A stretch of 64,000 nt of DNA, from NCBI RefSeq assembly GCF_024171645.1, contig NZ_JALKAC010000001.1:744001-808000 (forward strand). The letters are read 5' to 3'. This stretch comes from Flavobacterium sp. HSC-32F16. Its GTDB lineage: Bacteria > Bacteroidota > Bacteroidia > Flavobacteriales > Flavobacteriaceae. The translations under genes were made by a program, and so were the position numbers. Each line of letters begins with the position of its first letter. Position 1 is the stretch's first letter. Below, piece by piece: positions 28,471 through 36,923 of the stretch. The notes beneath the pieces were generated by a model. It ran no database searches. It saw only the letters and a program-made list of their open reading frames with translations, and was not told the DNA's origin.

Positions 28471-31400
28471 TTAAACTTTATCGTACAGCCAAACTCTCAA
28501 TAATGATAAAAGCTGATCAACATCTACAGGTTTTGTAATATAATCTGAAGCTCCGGCTTTTATACATTTTTCCCTGTCTCCTGTCATTGCTTTTGCTGTT
28601 ACGGCAATAACCGGAAGATTTAAGAACTTAGGATTAGCGCGTATTTTTTCGGCCGTTTCATAACCATCCATGTGCGGCATCATCATGTCTAGTAAAACAA
28701 CATCCGTATCTGGATTTTCACTTAAAACCTTAATCGCATCATTGCCATCAAACGCTGTAATAATGCTCATTTTAAATACTTCTAAAGCTTTTGTAAGCGA
28801 ATAAATATTACGGACATCATCGTCTACAATCAGCACTTTTTTATCGTGCAGGATATTGTTTAGTAAATTTAGCTTTTTATGTCCTTCTTTTTTGTCTTTT
28901 CCTTCTTTTTTATCCTCAACTAAATGCAGGAATAATGAAACTTCATCTAACATTCTTTGATACGAATGAGCTGTTTTCACGATAATAGAATCAGCATATT
29001 TCTTAATTTTTACTTCTTCTTTAAGTGATAAGCTTTTTCCTGTAAATACAATTACGGGAAGTTTTTCTAATCCCGGATTTTTCTTCACGCCATCCAAAAT
29101 CTGATATGCTTGTTTATCCGGAATTCCCATATCCAGAATTACGCAGTCAACTTCTGTTTTGCTCAAAGCCTGAATTCCATCTGCCACTTCGCTTTTTATC
29201 TCAGAATTAATATTGTACGTTTCCAGAAAATACGAAAGTGCTTTGGCGTGTTTTGGATTGTCTTCGATAATTAAAACCTTTTGAGCTTCTCTATTTATAA
29301 TGTGTTCTATTCTTAAAAACACATCTGGTATCTTATCAAACGCCGCCGGTTTGTCTAGAAAATCAACGGCTCCTTTTAATAAACTTTCTTGTTTCAATTT
29401 ATGCGATGACATAATATGAACCGGAATATGTTTCGTTTCGGCATGATTTTTCAGTTCTTCCAGAACTTCCCAGCCGCTTTTTATCGGAAGTTCAATATCC
29501 AGTAAAACTCCAACCGGTTTATAAAGCATTGTAAAGTTTAAAGCATAATCGCCTCGTACGGCAACGATTCCTTTGTATCCTTTTTGACGTGTAAAGGCCA
29601 AAAGTGATTTGGCAAAATTGATATCGTCTTCAATAATCAAAATTACTTTATCTCCTTCTTTTATAATGTCCCTGTCATCATCAATTTCATCTGGAATTAC
29701 AGGACTGATATATTTTTTTGCTGGTGTTTTTAATTCGGTTTCAGTTTCTACTTCTGTAAAATCTGTCGGCGGAATTTTCTCTACATTTATTTTATGAAGT
29801 GCAGAACCAAAAACAGGAAGGCATAATGTAAAAGTACTTCCTTCGTTTACTTTACTATGAAGAATAATTTCTCCTCTTAGTAATTTTGCCAGTTCCCTGC
29901 TGATTGATAATCCTAAACCTGTTCCGCCATATTTACGTTTTGTAGAACCGTCTGCCTGCTGGAACGCTTCAAAAACCAAAGGTTGTTTGTCTACCGGAAT
30001 TCCTATTCCGGTATCTTTTACAATAAAGCAGATTATTTTATCATCGTCTGTGTTTACTTTTATTTCAATACTTACTTTTCCTTTTTCGGTAAATTTAATA
30101 GCATTTGAAATCAGGTTTTTCAAAATCTGCTCTAAACGCATTTTGTCTGTTTTAATAACAAGCGGTGCATCTTTTGAAATAATTTCAAATTCAATTCCTT
30201 TTTCTTTGGCAAGAAAACTAAATAAGTTCCAAAGTGTATCTGTGATTTCTTTAGTCGAAACATCTAAAAATTCCAGTTCCATTTTACCGGCTTCGATTTT
30301 AGATAAATCCAAAATTTCATCAATTAAGCCCAACAAGCTGTTTCCAGAACTTTGAATTACTTTTGCAAACTCAATTTCTTCCGTATTCATGCTTTGATTG
30401 TTGTTTTCAGATAACAATCGGCTTAGAAGTAAAATGGAATTAAGAGGCGTTCTTAATTCGTGCGACATATTAGCCAAAAACTCTGATTTGTAACGTGTTG
30501 TTAATTCTAAAGCTTCTGATTTCTTTTGAATTTCATTGTTTTTTTCTTCTAATAATACGCTTCTTTCAGAAAGTTCTTCATTGGTTTGTTCCAATTCCTC
30601 CTGCTGTACTCTTAATTCTTCCTCAGAAGCCTGAAGTTTTTCAGTCTGCGCTTCCAATTCCGCATTAATAGCTTCCAGTTCACTGTGCTGTACCTGAAGT
30701 TCTTCTGACTGCGATTTGGTTTCTTCCAGCAGTTCCATTACTCGTTTTCTGTTTTGGGTAGAACGAATTGCGATTCCAATATTATTTCCAACCGATTTTA
30801 AAAATTCCAAATGAAGTTCAGAAAAACCATAAATACTGGCCAATTCAACTGCACCTTCAATTTTGTGATCTATTAAAGGAAGTGCCACAACATGCGTTGG
30901 TTTAATTTGTCCCAAAGCATAATTAATTTGAATGTCATCCGGAGATAAGGTTTTTAGTTCCAGAATTTTTCCGGAAGAAATGGCCTGCCCAATTAAACCT
31001 TCGCCTTTTTGGATTCTTTCACGATTTTTACTCGGTATATAACTATAACCTCCGGAAGAGATCAATTCATTATCTTCTAAAACATACAAAACACCTGCGC
31101 TGCTGTTAGTATATTGGCATAAAAATTCAATGACATCTTTAGAAAGTTTTTGCAGTGATTTTTCGCCCAGCATGGCATTGTTTAATTCTGCAACTCCTGT
31201 TTGAAGCCATTCTTTTTGAGATAATAATTCGAAAGAATTTTTAAGCGAAACACCCATATAATTTAATGACTCTCCTACACTTCCAAGCGCATCTGCTTTA
31301 GTATCGTCAACACGAATGTCATAATTACCTTTTGAAATATTGCCCGCAATTGTACTGATTGCTTCAATTCTTTGAGCAGTTTCAATATCTTTTTTCTCCA

Positions 31401-32043
31401 GTTCGGCCTGTAATAAAGAGCGTTCGTTATAATCTTTTAAAATACGAATTAAGAATACTATCGAAATAATAAAGGCAATAAAGAAAGCCACCACAATTAA
31501 AATCAAACTATACGTACCGTAACGTTCAGAGTTTGCATTGCGCTCTTCCAGAAGGTTTTGTTCTTTACTTTCGATTTTTTTGATAAGCGCCCTCATGTCG
31601 TTCATCATTAATCGGCCTTCGTTCAAATCGAATATCAGGGTTTCTTTATTGAAGCGTTTTTTAACAATTTGATTGTTCAGGTATTTAAAAAACCCGGAAC
31701 GTTTAGATCGTAATTCTGTTAAAAGTTTTTGCTGCGGCGGATTGTCTGCCGTGAGTTCTTCCAGTTTTTCAAAATAAGTATTTGATCTGGCTTCCGATTC
31801 GTTAAAACGGTCTACAAACTGCTCATCGCCGGTTAATAAATAACCTCGCATACTAGTTTGGGCTTCTGTAATAATAGCCGAACCCTCGTTTAAATTGTAA
31901 ATAACATCCTGAGTATGATTTACCCAGAAATTACTGTTTAATAAGCTTTTGATGCTGATAAAAGAAGCAACAGAACTAATCGTTAACACTAATAATGAAA
32001 CCAATGAACTTATCAGCAGATTTCTTTTAAAGTTACCATTCAT
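28471..32043 (-). CDS. Hybrid sensor histidine kinase with CHASE3, HAMP, GAF and three receivers
   Basis: Membrane sensor kinase of 1190 residues. Order: first span about 9-32; CHASE3-like periplasmic sensor about 35-170; second span about 178-202; HAMP about 203-260; GAF about 290-430; long coiled coil about 440-515 (QASEEELRVQQEELEQTNEE); HisKA with phosphoacceptor H528 (MSHELRTPLNS); HATPase about 630-745 (DTGIGIP, GTGLGLSI); receiver 1 with D849; a second receiver (VILDMGIPDK); and a third (VLLDMMMPHMDGYE). It follows the REC-kinase gene by 15 bases. The coiled coil between GAF and HisKA could be a target for the neighbouring CheR/CheB. The signal it senses is unknown. Confidence 0.93.
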   Translation of the reverse strand: MNGNFKRNLLISSLVSLLVLTISSVASFISIKSLLNSNFWVNHTQDVIYNLNEGSAIITEAQTSMRGYLLTGDEQFVDRFNESEARSNTYFEKLEELTADNPPQQKLLTELRSKRSGFFKYLNNQIVKKRFNKETLIFDLNEGRLMMNDMRALIKKIESKEQNLLEERNANSERYGTYSLILIVVAFFIAFIISIVFLIRILKDYNERSLLQAELEKKDIETAQRIEAISTIAGNISKGNYDIRVDDTKADALGSVGESLNYMGVSLKNSFELLSQKEWLQTGVAELNNAMLGEKSLQKLSKDVIEFLCQYTNSSAGVLYVLEDNELISSGGYSYIPSKNRERIQKGEGLIGQAISSGKILELKTLSPDDIQINYALGQIKPTHVVALPLIDHKIEGAVELASIYGFSELHLEFLKSVGNNIGIAIRSTQNRKRVMELLEETKSQSEELQVQHSELEAINAELEAQTEKLQASEEELRVQQEELEQTNEELSERSVLLEEKNNEIQKKSEALELTTRYKSEFLANMSHELRTPLNSILLLSRLLSENNNQSMNTEEIEFAKVIQSSGNSLLGLIDEILDLSKIEAGKMELEFLDVSTKEITDTLWNLFSFLAKEKGIEFEIISKDAPLVIKTDKMRLEQILKNLISNAIKFTEKGKVSIEIKVNTDDDKIICFIVKDTGIGIPVDKQPLVFEAFQQADGSTKRKYGGTGLGLSISRELAKLLRGEIILHSKVNEGSTFTLCLPVFGSALHKINVEKIPPTDFTEVETETELKTPAKKYISPVIPDEIDDDRDIIKEGDKVILIIEDDINFAKSLLAFTRQKGYKGIVAVRGDYALNFTMLYKPVGVLLDIELPIKSGWEVLEELKNHAETKHIPVHIMSSHKLKQESLLKGAVDFLDKPAAFDKIPDVFLRIEHIINREAQKVLIIEDNPKHAKALSYFLETYNINSEIKSEVADGIQALSKTEVDCVILDMGIPDKQAYQILDGVKKNPGLEKLPVIVFTGKSLSLKEEVKIKKYADSIIVKTAHSYQRMLDEVSLFLHLVEDKKEGKDKKEGHKKLNLLNNILHDKKVLIVDDDVRNIYSLTKALEVFKMSIITAFDGNDAIKVLSENPDTDVVLLDMMMPHMDGYETAEKIRANPKFLNLPVIAVTAKAMTGDREKCIKAGASDYITKPVDVDQLLSLLRVWLYDKV

Positions 32044-32058
32044 ATTTTTAAATTGTAT

Positions 32059-33273
32059 TTATTCGTATTTTAAAGGAAGAACAATAATAAAACTTGCGCC
32101 CTTGCCAACTTCACTTCTGGCCGTAATTAATCCGTTATGTTTTTCGATAATTTTTTTGGCAATTGCCAGACCAATTCCGGTTCCTTCATAAGTCTGACGA
32201 TCGTTTAAACTCTGAAAAATAATAAAAATCCGGTCAAGATAAATCTCATCAAAACCAATTCCGTTATCCTTAACCGTGATTCTGCAATATTTCCCTTCCG
32301 GGGAAGCGGGACTGTCAAACGATTTATCAACAATTAATTCAGAAGTAATTTCAATTAACGGAGGATTGTTTGTGCCCGAGAATTTTAGTGCATTTCCAAT
32401 CAAATTCTGGAATACTTGTCGAAGCTGACTCGGAATGCTGTCTATTGTTGGGAGTTCTGTAGTTTTAACCGTCGCATTTTTTCTTTCAATTAAATAATCA
32501 AAATCCGAAAGCACTTCTTGCAGCACAATATTCAAATCAGTTACTTCGGGCTTTACCTGTGCCGATAAACGAGAATAAGCCAGCAGATCAGTAATAAGCG
32601 TCTGCATTCGCTCTGCCGATTTTATGGTTCGGTCCACATAATCAATTCCCTTTTCATCTTCTTTTAAATATAACTCTTTGATTATTTTAATAAAAATCTG
32701 AATTTTCCGAATGGGTTCATTTAAATCGTGCGAAACCACCCAGGCAAACTGCTGTAATTCGTGGTTTTTTAACTCTAATTCTTCATTTTTAGAAACCAGT
32801 TCTTTCGTTCTTTCGGCGATTTTAATTTCAAGATTATCTTGTGCTTCTTTTCTGATTTTAATTTCTTTAGAAAGAAGATCTTTGGTTATTTTTAATTCGT
32901 TCTGCTGTTCGTAAATTTTAAGGAATGTTTTTACTTTCAGCATCAGCAAATCAGTATCAACAGGCTTTGTAATATATTCTACAGCACCGGTTTCATATCC
33001 TTTAAAGATGTATTTTTTTTCAATATTTAAAGCTGAAAGGAAAATTACCGGAATATCTTTGGTTCTTTTATTTCCGGAGAGAATTTTTACTACTTCAAAA
33101 CCATCAAGACCCGGCATTTGAACGTCCATTATAATCAGACAGTAGTTTGTTTTTAGAATCTTTTTTAAAGCCTCTTCACCAGATTCGGCGGTATCTACTT
33201 CAATATCGTGCAATTCTAATGTTTTCTTTAAGGCAATAATATTTGCCTTTATATCATCTACAATTAAGACCAT
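32059..33273 (-). CDS. Receiver-histidine kinase hybrid (REC-HisKA-HATPase)
   Basis: Cytoplasmic protein of 404 residues with the order reversed from usual hybrids. An N-terminal receiver (about 1-118, phosphoacceptor D50 in IIMDVQMPGLDGFE) is followed by a coiled coil (about 120-175). Then come HisKA with H182 (WVVSHDLNEPIRKI), and HATPase with NLIGNALKFS, KDNGIGFDE and GTGIGLAI. It is the first gene of the minus-strand operon. It likely receives phosphate from another kinase and controls its own kinase part. Its HisKA resembles that of the kinase at 36924. Confidence 0.92.
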   Translation of the reverse strand: MVLIVDDIKANIIALKKTLELHDIEVDTAESGEEALKKILKTNYCLIIMDVQMPGLDGFEVVKILSGNKRTKDIPVIFLSALNIEKKYIFKGYETGAVEYITKPVDTDLLMLKVKTFLKIYEQQNELKITKDLLSKEIKIRKEAQDNLEIKIAERTKELVSKNEELELKNHELQQFAWVVSHDLNEPIRKIQIFIKIIKELYLKEDEKGIDYVDRTIKSAERMQTLITDLLAYSRLSAQVKPEVTDLNIVLQEVLSDFDYLIERKNATVKTTELPTIDSIPSQLRQVFQNLIGNALKFSGTNNPPLIEITSELIVDKSFDSPASPEGKYCRITVKDNGIGFDEIYLDRIFIIFQSLNDRQTYEGTGIGLAIAKKIIEKHNGLITARSEVGKGASFIIVLPLKYE

Positions 33274-33646
33274 GCTGTAGTGGGGAATAAAGCGTTAAGA
33301 ATTAAAAAACATAATTGAAATCGTTTCTCGACTATCATTTTTGAACATCTGATCCTATTCAAAAAGAGGCCAAAACTTTCAAATTTATAAATTTAAAGAA
33401 CAAAGCGCTTTTATTCAAAATCAAATTCGTTACATAATTCCCATGTTATGAATTAACTTCAACTTAATCAGTGATTAATCCCTAATTCAAAATTAATAAA
33501 AAATTATTCACAGCCTTTAAATATAATACTTTTCTTTCTTTTTGTCCAGACAGCATTTTTTTGAGGTAAAATTATATTTCTTACAGTCTCTTTTTTCATA
33601 CAAGCTGCAGTAATTTTAATACAAATGAATATGTAAAATTAATACC
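33274..33646. other. Divergent intergenic region
   Basis: 373 bases between two divergent genes. A CAAATTTA at about 33380-33387 reads TAAATTTG on the minus strand, a -7-like box for the signalling operon, but the nearest TTTG is only 13 bases upstream of it, shorter than usual. No other feature seen. Confidence 0.4.
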
Positions 33647-34495
33647 ATGAAAAAGCCCAAAACATTTCCCGAGCAAAAACAAGAACTTCCTGGAAACGAA
33701 CATAAAATGAATCCTGAGCCGGAAATTATAAGAAAAAACTACACCGGAAGCGGTAAACTTTTGGGTAAAACTGCTTTTATAACCGGCGGCGACAGCGGCA
33801 TTGGCCGAAGCGCAGCAGTACATTTTGCACGTGAAGGTGCCAATGTTGCTATTGTGTATTTAAAGGAAGACAAAGACGCAAAGAAAACTAAAGAACTAAT
33901 AGAAAAGGAAGGACAGCAATGTCTTCTTATCAGCGGCGATTTAAAAGATGAAAAATTCTGTAAAGAGGCCGTCAAAAAATGTGTTTCGGCTTTTAAAACC
34001 ATAAATGTTTTGGTAAATAATGCTGCCGTTCAATTTCCACAAAGCGAAATTGAAAAAATTACCGCGGCCCAATTGCATAAAACATTTGAAACCAATATTT
34101 ATCCGTATTTCTATATTACCAAAGCAGCGCTTTCGCATTTAAAAGAAGGCGATACAATTATCAACACCAGCTCAGTAACTGCGTACCGCGGAAGCGAACA
34201 TTTAGCAGATTATGCGAGTACCAAAGGTGCTATTGTAAGCTTTACCAAATCCTTATCGACAATGCTTGCCAAAAGAAAAATCAGGGTAAACGGCGTTGCT
34301 CCGGGACCAATCTGGACTCCTTTAATTGTAGCAAGCTTTGATAAAGTTTCAGATTTCGGAAAAGATAATCCTATGGGAAGAGCCGGACAGCCTTCTGAAG
34401 TAGGTCCTGCATATGTATTCCTGGCCTGCGAAGACAGCAGTTATATTACCGGACAATTTATTCATATTAACGGCGGAGAATTAGTTGGCGGATGA
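33647..34495 (+). CDS. SDR-family oxidoreductase (general-stress type)
   Basis: NAD(P)-dependent short-chain dehydrogenase of 282 residues. The Rossmann motif TGGDSGIG is at 46-53, NNAA at about 124-127, and the catalytic S176, Y189 and K193 lie in NTSSVTAY ... YASTK. The N-terminal extension of about 40 residues (KTFPEQKQELPGNEHKMNPE) is the hallmark of the YghA/general-stress subgroup. No obvious partner gene; neighbours are other stress-type genes. Substrate unknown. Confidence 0.88.
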   Translation: MKKPKTFPEQKQELPGNEHKMNPEPEIIRKNYTGSGKLLGKTAFITGGDSGIGRSAAVHFAREGANVAIVYLKEDKDAKKTKELIEKEGQQCLLISGDLKDEKFCKEAVKKCVSAFKTINVLVNNAAVQFPQSEIEKITAAQLHKTFETNIYPYFYITKAALSHLKEGDTIINTSSVTAYRGSEHLADYASTKGAIVSFTKSLSTMLAKRKIRVNGVAPGPIWTPLIVASFDKVSDFGKDNPMGRAGQPSEVGPAYVFLACEDSSYITGQFIHINGGELVGG

Positions 34496-34497
34496 TT

Positions 34498-34680
34498 ATT
34501 TAACCACAAAGTAAACAAGGGTCTACACAAAGTTTTTTCTCTGGCTGTGTTTATCAATCTCGCAGAGTATCATTCTTGAATAAGTTTTGCAATTAAATAA
34601 AAACCTTTGCTGCTCTGCGCCTATGCGAGATAAAAAAAACTCAGAATCTTAGCCTCTCAGCATCTTAGAAACATAAAAAA
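34498..34680. repeat. Repeat-filled intergenic stretch
   Basis: Contains imperfect copies of two repeat families: tctcgcagagtatcatt ... tgctctgcgcctatgcgaga (cgcaaag type) and actcagaatcttagcctctc (cttag type). No gene. Confidence 0.5.
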
Positions 34681-34941
34681 ATGAATTACATAGACATCAT
34701 AGGTCTTTTTGCCGGAACGTGTATCACAATATCGACAATTCCGCAGATTTTAAAAGTCTGGAAAACTAAGAAAGTAAAGGATATTTCGCTTAAAACTTTC
34801 AGTATCCTGACTTTCGGAATCTTGGTTTGGATTATTTACGGAATTCTTAAAAAAGATCTTCCCATAATAATTACCAACAGTGTTTCTTTATGCCTTAATC
34901 TTATTATGGTGTATTTCATTATTACTTATGAAAAGGAATAG
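34681..34941 (+). CDS. SemiSWEET-type small sugar transporter
   Basis: Membrane protein of 86 residues with three predicted spans, the size and layout of SemiSWEETs, which work as dimers to move sugars. The PQ motif is PQILK at 21-25, followed by KTKKVKDISLKTF, the family's conserved loop. Function is by family; sugar specificity cannot be told. Confidence 0.85.
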   Translation: MNYIDIIGLFAGTCITISTIPQILKVWKTKKVKDISLKTFSILTFGILVWIIYGILKKDLPIIITNSVSLCLNLIMVYFIITYEKE

Positions 34942-35263
34942 ATTTTTTTAAAGATTCTATGCAAGCTTCGGGGTAACTTAGACTCTAAGTTTTTTTCCGA
35001 GATGATTTTATCTTGCAGAGGCGCAAAGTTTATATGATTAAAAAACTTCTTTAAGATTTACATAAGACAAATTCTTTTCGGCTCTGCCTTTTCGTAATTT
35101 AAAGATCATATTAAAACTGCAAGAAAAAAACAAAAAACCAGCAGAAATCCGTTTATATTATATTTAAATTTAAGAATATCAAAACCTTATCTTCTTTAAA
35201 TAAAAAAAACAGCTCTTTAGGAAAGCTGTTTTTTTCGTAATAGTAGTTAATATATAATGCTTG
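34942..35263. other. Intergenic region with degraded repeats and a terminator
   Basis: 322 bases without a gene. It contains a degraded repeat of the cgcaaag type (tcttgcagaggcgcaaagtt at about 35010-35030 and ttcggctctgcctttt at about 35076-35091). Near its end is the stem-loop at 35202-35236. Nothing else is seen. Confidence 0.5.
35202..35236 (-). terminator. Intrinsic terminator for the 35264-36058 gene
   Basis: Stem aaacagct / agctgttt flanked by A-run and T-run, so it could act on either strand; on the minus strand it lies downstream of the AraC-like gene and is followed by eight Ts. Confidence 0.75.
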
Positions 35264-36058
35264 TCAGCTAGCTAATTTTTGGTTGTATGGTTTTAACGAA
35301 AAATGATATTTTGATTTAAACAATCTCGCAGCGCCCAGAATTTCAGTGAAATTTAGAGTTGAAATTCGTTTGATTTCGTTAATTTGTCTCTTTGCTATAT
35401 TTACAACAGGATCAAATGTTTTTAAGTAATTGAAACTGTGCTGCTCTACTTCCATTTCTACAATATTTTTCAGAATGCTTTTTTTCAGCAGCGTCCCAAC
35501 GACACCTCTTTGCGGAACCGTTTTATATTCCTTTATTTTATCTGAGATTCTTGCATTCTCTTTTCCCACATAAATATAATTTCCAGAATCGTTTGTAAAA
35601 CGTTGTTTTACCTGCCAAACTAATTCAGAATCTTTATTACTAAGTGTTGGCATTCCTAAAAGCGTAAACTGAATACGTTTGTAGCTTTCAAAATACAAAA
35701 CACTATTTATAACCGAAGAATTGCTTAATACCGCCGATTGGTTTTTACTCAAAACTTTCTTTTCTCCATTGGCACCAAAGCTATGGCTTACGTTTCCGTT
35801 TTCACAATACACAAAAAACACCGGAGCAGTTTTAATAGATTCAATACTTAAACTTACATCCTGAAGAAATTCAAGATCAAAATGCATAAACAAAACTTTA
35901 TCATCAAAACGGGTTCCTTTTATAAACCCTTTTGTCCATTTAGAATTAATTTCTAAATTGTAATCGTTGTTTTTAGCAGTAAGTTTTCCGCTAAAGCTAT
36001 CTTTAAGATCATTAAAAACGGCATCAAATTCTCCAGTATTTATGTAAAGTTTCTTCAT
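35264..36058 (-). CDS. AraC-like sensor domain protein lacking a complete HTH
   Basis: Cytoplasmic protein of 264 residues. The first 200 residues follow the pattern of the N-terminal sensing half of a Bacteroidota AraC-type regulator family (GFIKGTRFDDKVLFMHFDLE, FFVYCENGNVSHSFGANGE, YKTVPQRGVVGTLLKKSI). The C-terminus stops about 60 residues later, without the two helix-turn-helix motifs expected in the family. It may be a truncated regulator, an anti-activator or a stand-alone sensor. Family resemblance is from memory of the sequence pattern, so confidence is moderate. Confidence 0.6.
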   Translation of the reverse strand: MKKLYINTGEFDAVFNDLKDSFSGKLTAKNNDYNLEINSKWTKGFIKGTRFDDKVLFMHFDLEFLQDVSLSIESIKTAPVFFVYCENGNVSHSFGANGEKKVLSKNQSAVLSNSSVINSVLYFESYKRIQFTLLGMPTLSNKDSELVWQVKQRFTNDSGNYIYVGKENARISDKIKEYKTVPQRGVVGTLLKKSILKNIVEMEVEQHSFNYLKTFDPVVNIAKRQINEIKRISTLNFTEILGAARLFKSKYHFSLKPYNQKLAS

Positions 36059-36210
36059 TTTGTTTTGGTTTAAAGAGATTAGTTAACAGTTGTTTACGTA
36101 CAAAACTAACTCTTGGTTTTTATCTCATTTTGCTTAAACCAAATTTCGTATTAATTATAAATCAAACTCTTATACAATTTCAATCAGAAATTTCATAATT
36201 TTTAGATAAG

Positions 36211-36282
36211 GTTCTGAGATGCTGAAATACTAACGTTTTAAGTTTTAAAAAACTCAAGTATCTCAGAACTTTAGTATCAAAA
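36211..36282. repeat. cttag-type inverted repeat
   Basis: gttctgagatgctgaaatac at 36211 and caagtatctcagaactttag near 36255 form imperfect arms. Same family as units at about 18265, 34640, 60080 and 60245. Confidence 0.5.
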
Positions 36283-36357
36283 AAGAAAAAACAGCTGCCC
36301 CAGATAAATCTGGAACAACTGCTCCTCAGCAAAATAAAAATACTTATCTATTTTATT

Positions 36358-36696
36358 TTATGTAAGTTCACTGATGTCTGCGTTTTTGGAATAGTTCTTT
36401 TTTGGAATATCCTTAAAGAATTCTGCTTCCTCTAAATCAGCTGTGGGTCCGTATCCTAATAAGTGAGTTCCTTTTTGCTGATCTTTGGTTTCTATAATAT
36501 ATAAGATAGACATATCATCCGGATCGCTCATTCCTTCATAACGGTGATGCGCTACAATAAATATTTCGTCAGGCTGATAAGCATATTTTGTTTCAGAATC
36601 TATGAGGCATCCATTATCAAATAAGTAATTTGTAGTGTAGCCTTCGTCTTGATATTGCTTTATATAGTCGGTTTCGTGTTTTTGCTCCCTTTTCAT
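36358..36696 (-). CDS. Small conserved hypothetical protein
   Basis: Protein of 112 residues with no signal or span. The core EIFIVAHHRYEGMSDPDDMS followed by ILYIIET resembles small Bacteroidota proteins often mislabelled as phosphoribosylpyrophosphate synthetase. They lack the PRPP-synthetase catalytic motifs, so that name should not be used. Function unknown; single gene between a repeat and the divergent PAS kinase. Confidence 0.65.
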   Translation of the reverse strand: MKREQKHETDYIKQYQDEGYTTNYLFDNGCLIDSETKYAYQPDEIFIVAHHRYEGMSDPDDMSILYIIETKDQQKGTHLLGYGPTADLEEAEFFKDIPKKNYSKNADISELT

Positions 36697-36923
36697 GATT
36701 TTACTGATTTGAGATTAGTTATAATCTTTTGTACAATTCAAAGTTCCTCATTAAATACAATGAAAATTAACTCAATAGATTTTAATATTAGCTCATTCAA
36801 AAAATCGGCAGAAATCAAAATTTATTTTTCATTAATTTTAAAACCGCTTCGTTACATGGAGCAAAAAGTACTATATTTATTACGTAAATTTTATTGTTTT
36901 AACTCAAGAAAGAGCAATTTTTA

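Noticed and set aside
34498-35263. Possible transposon remnant
   Set aside because: Repeats are present, but there is no transposase fragment or target-site duplication that I can see.
36358-36696. Phosphoribosylpyrophosphate synthetase
   Set aside because: The small protein resembles entries with that name, but it is only 112 residues and lacks the PRPP-binding and catalytic motifs.
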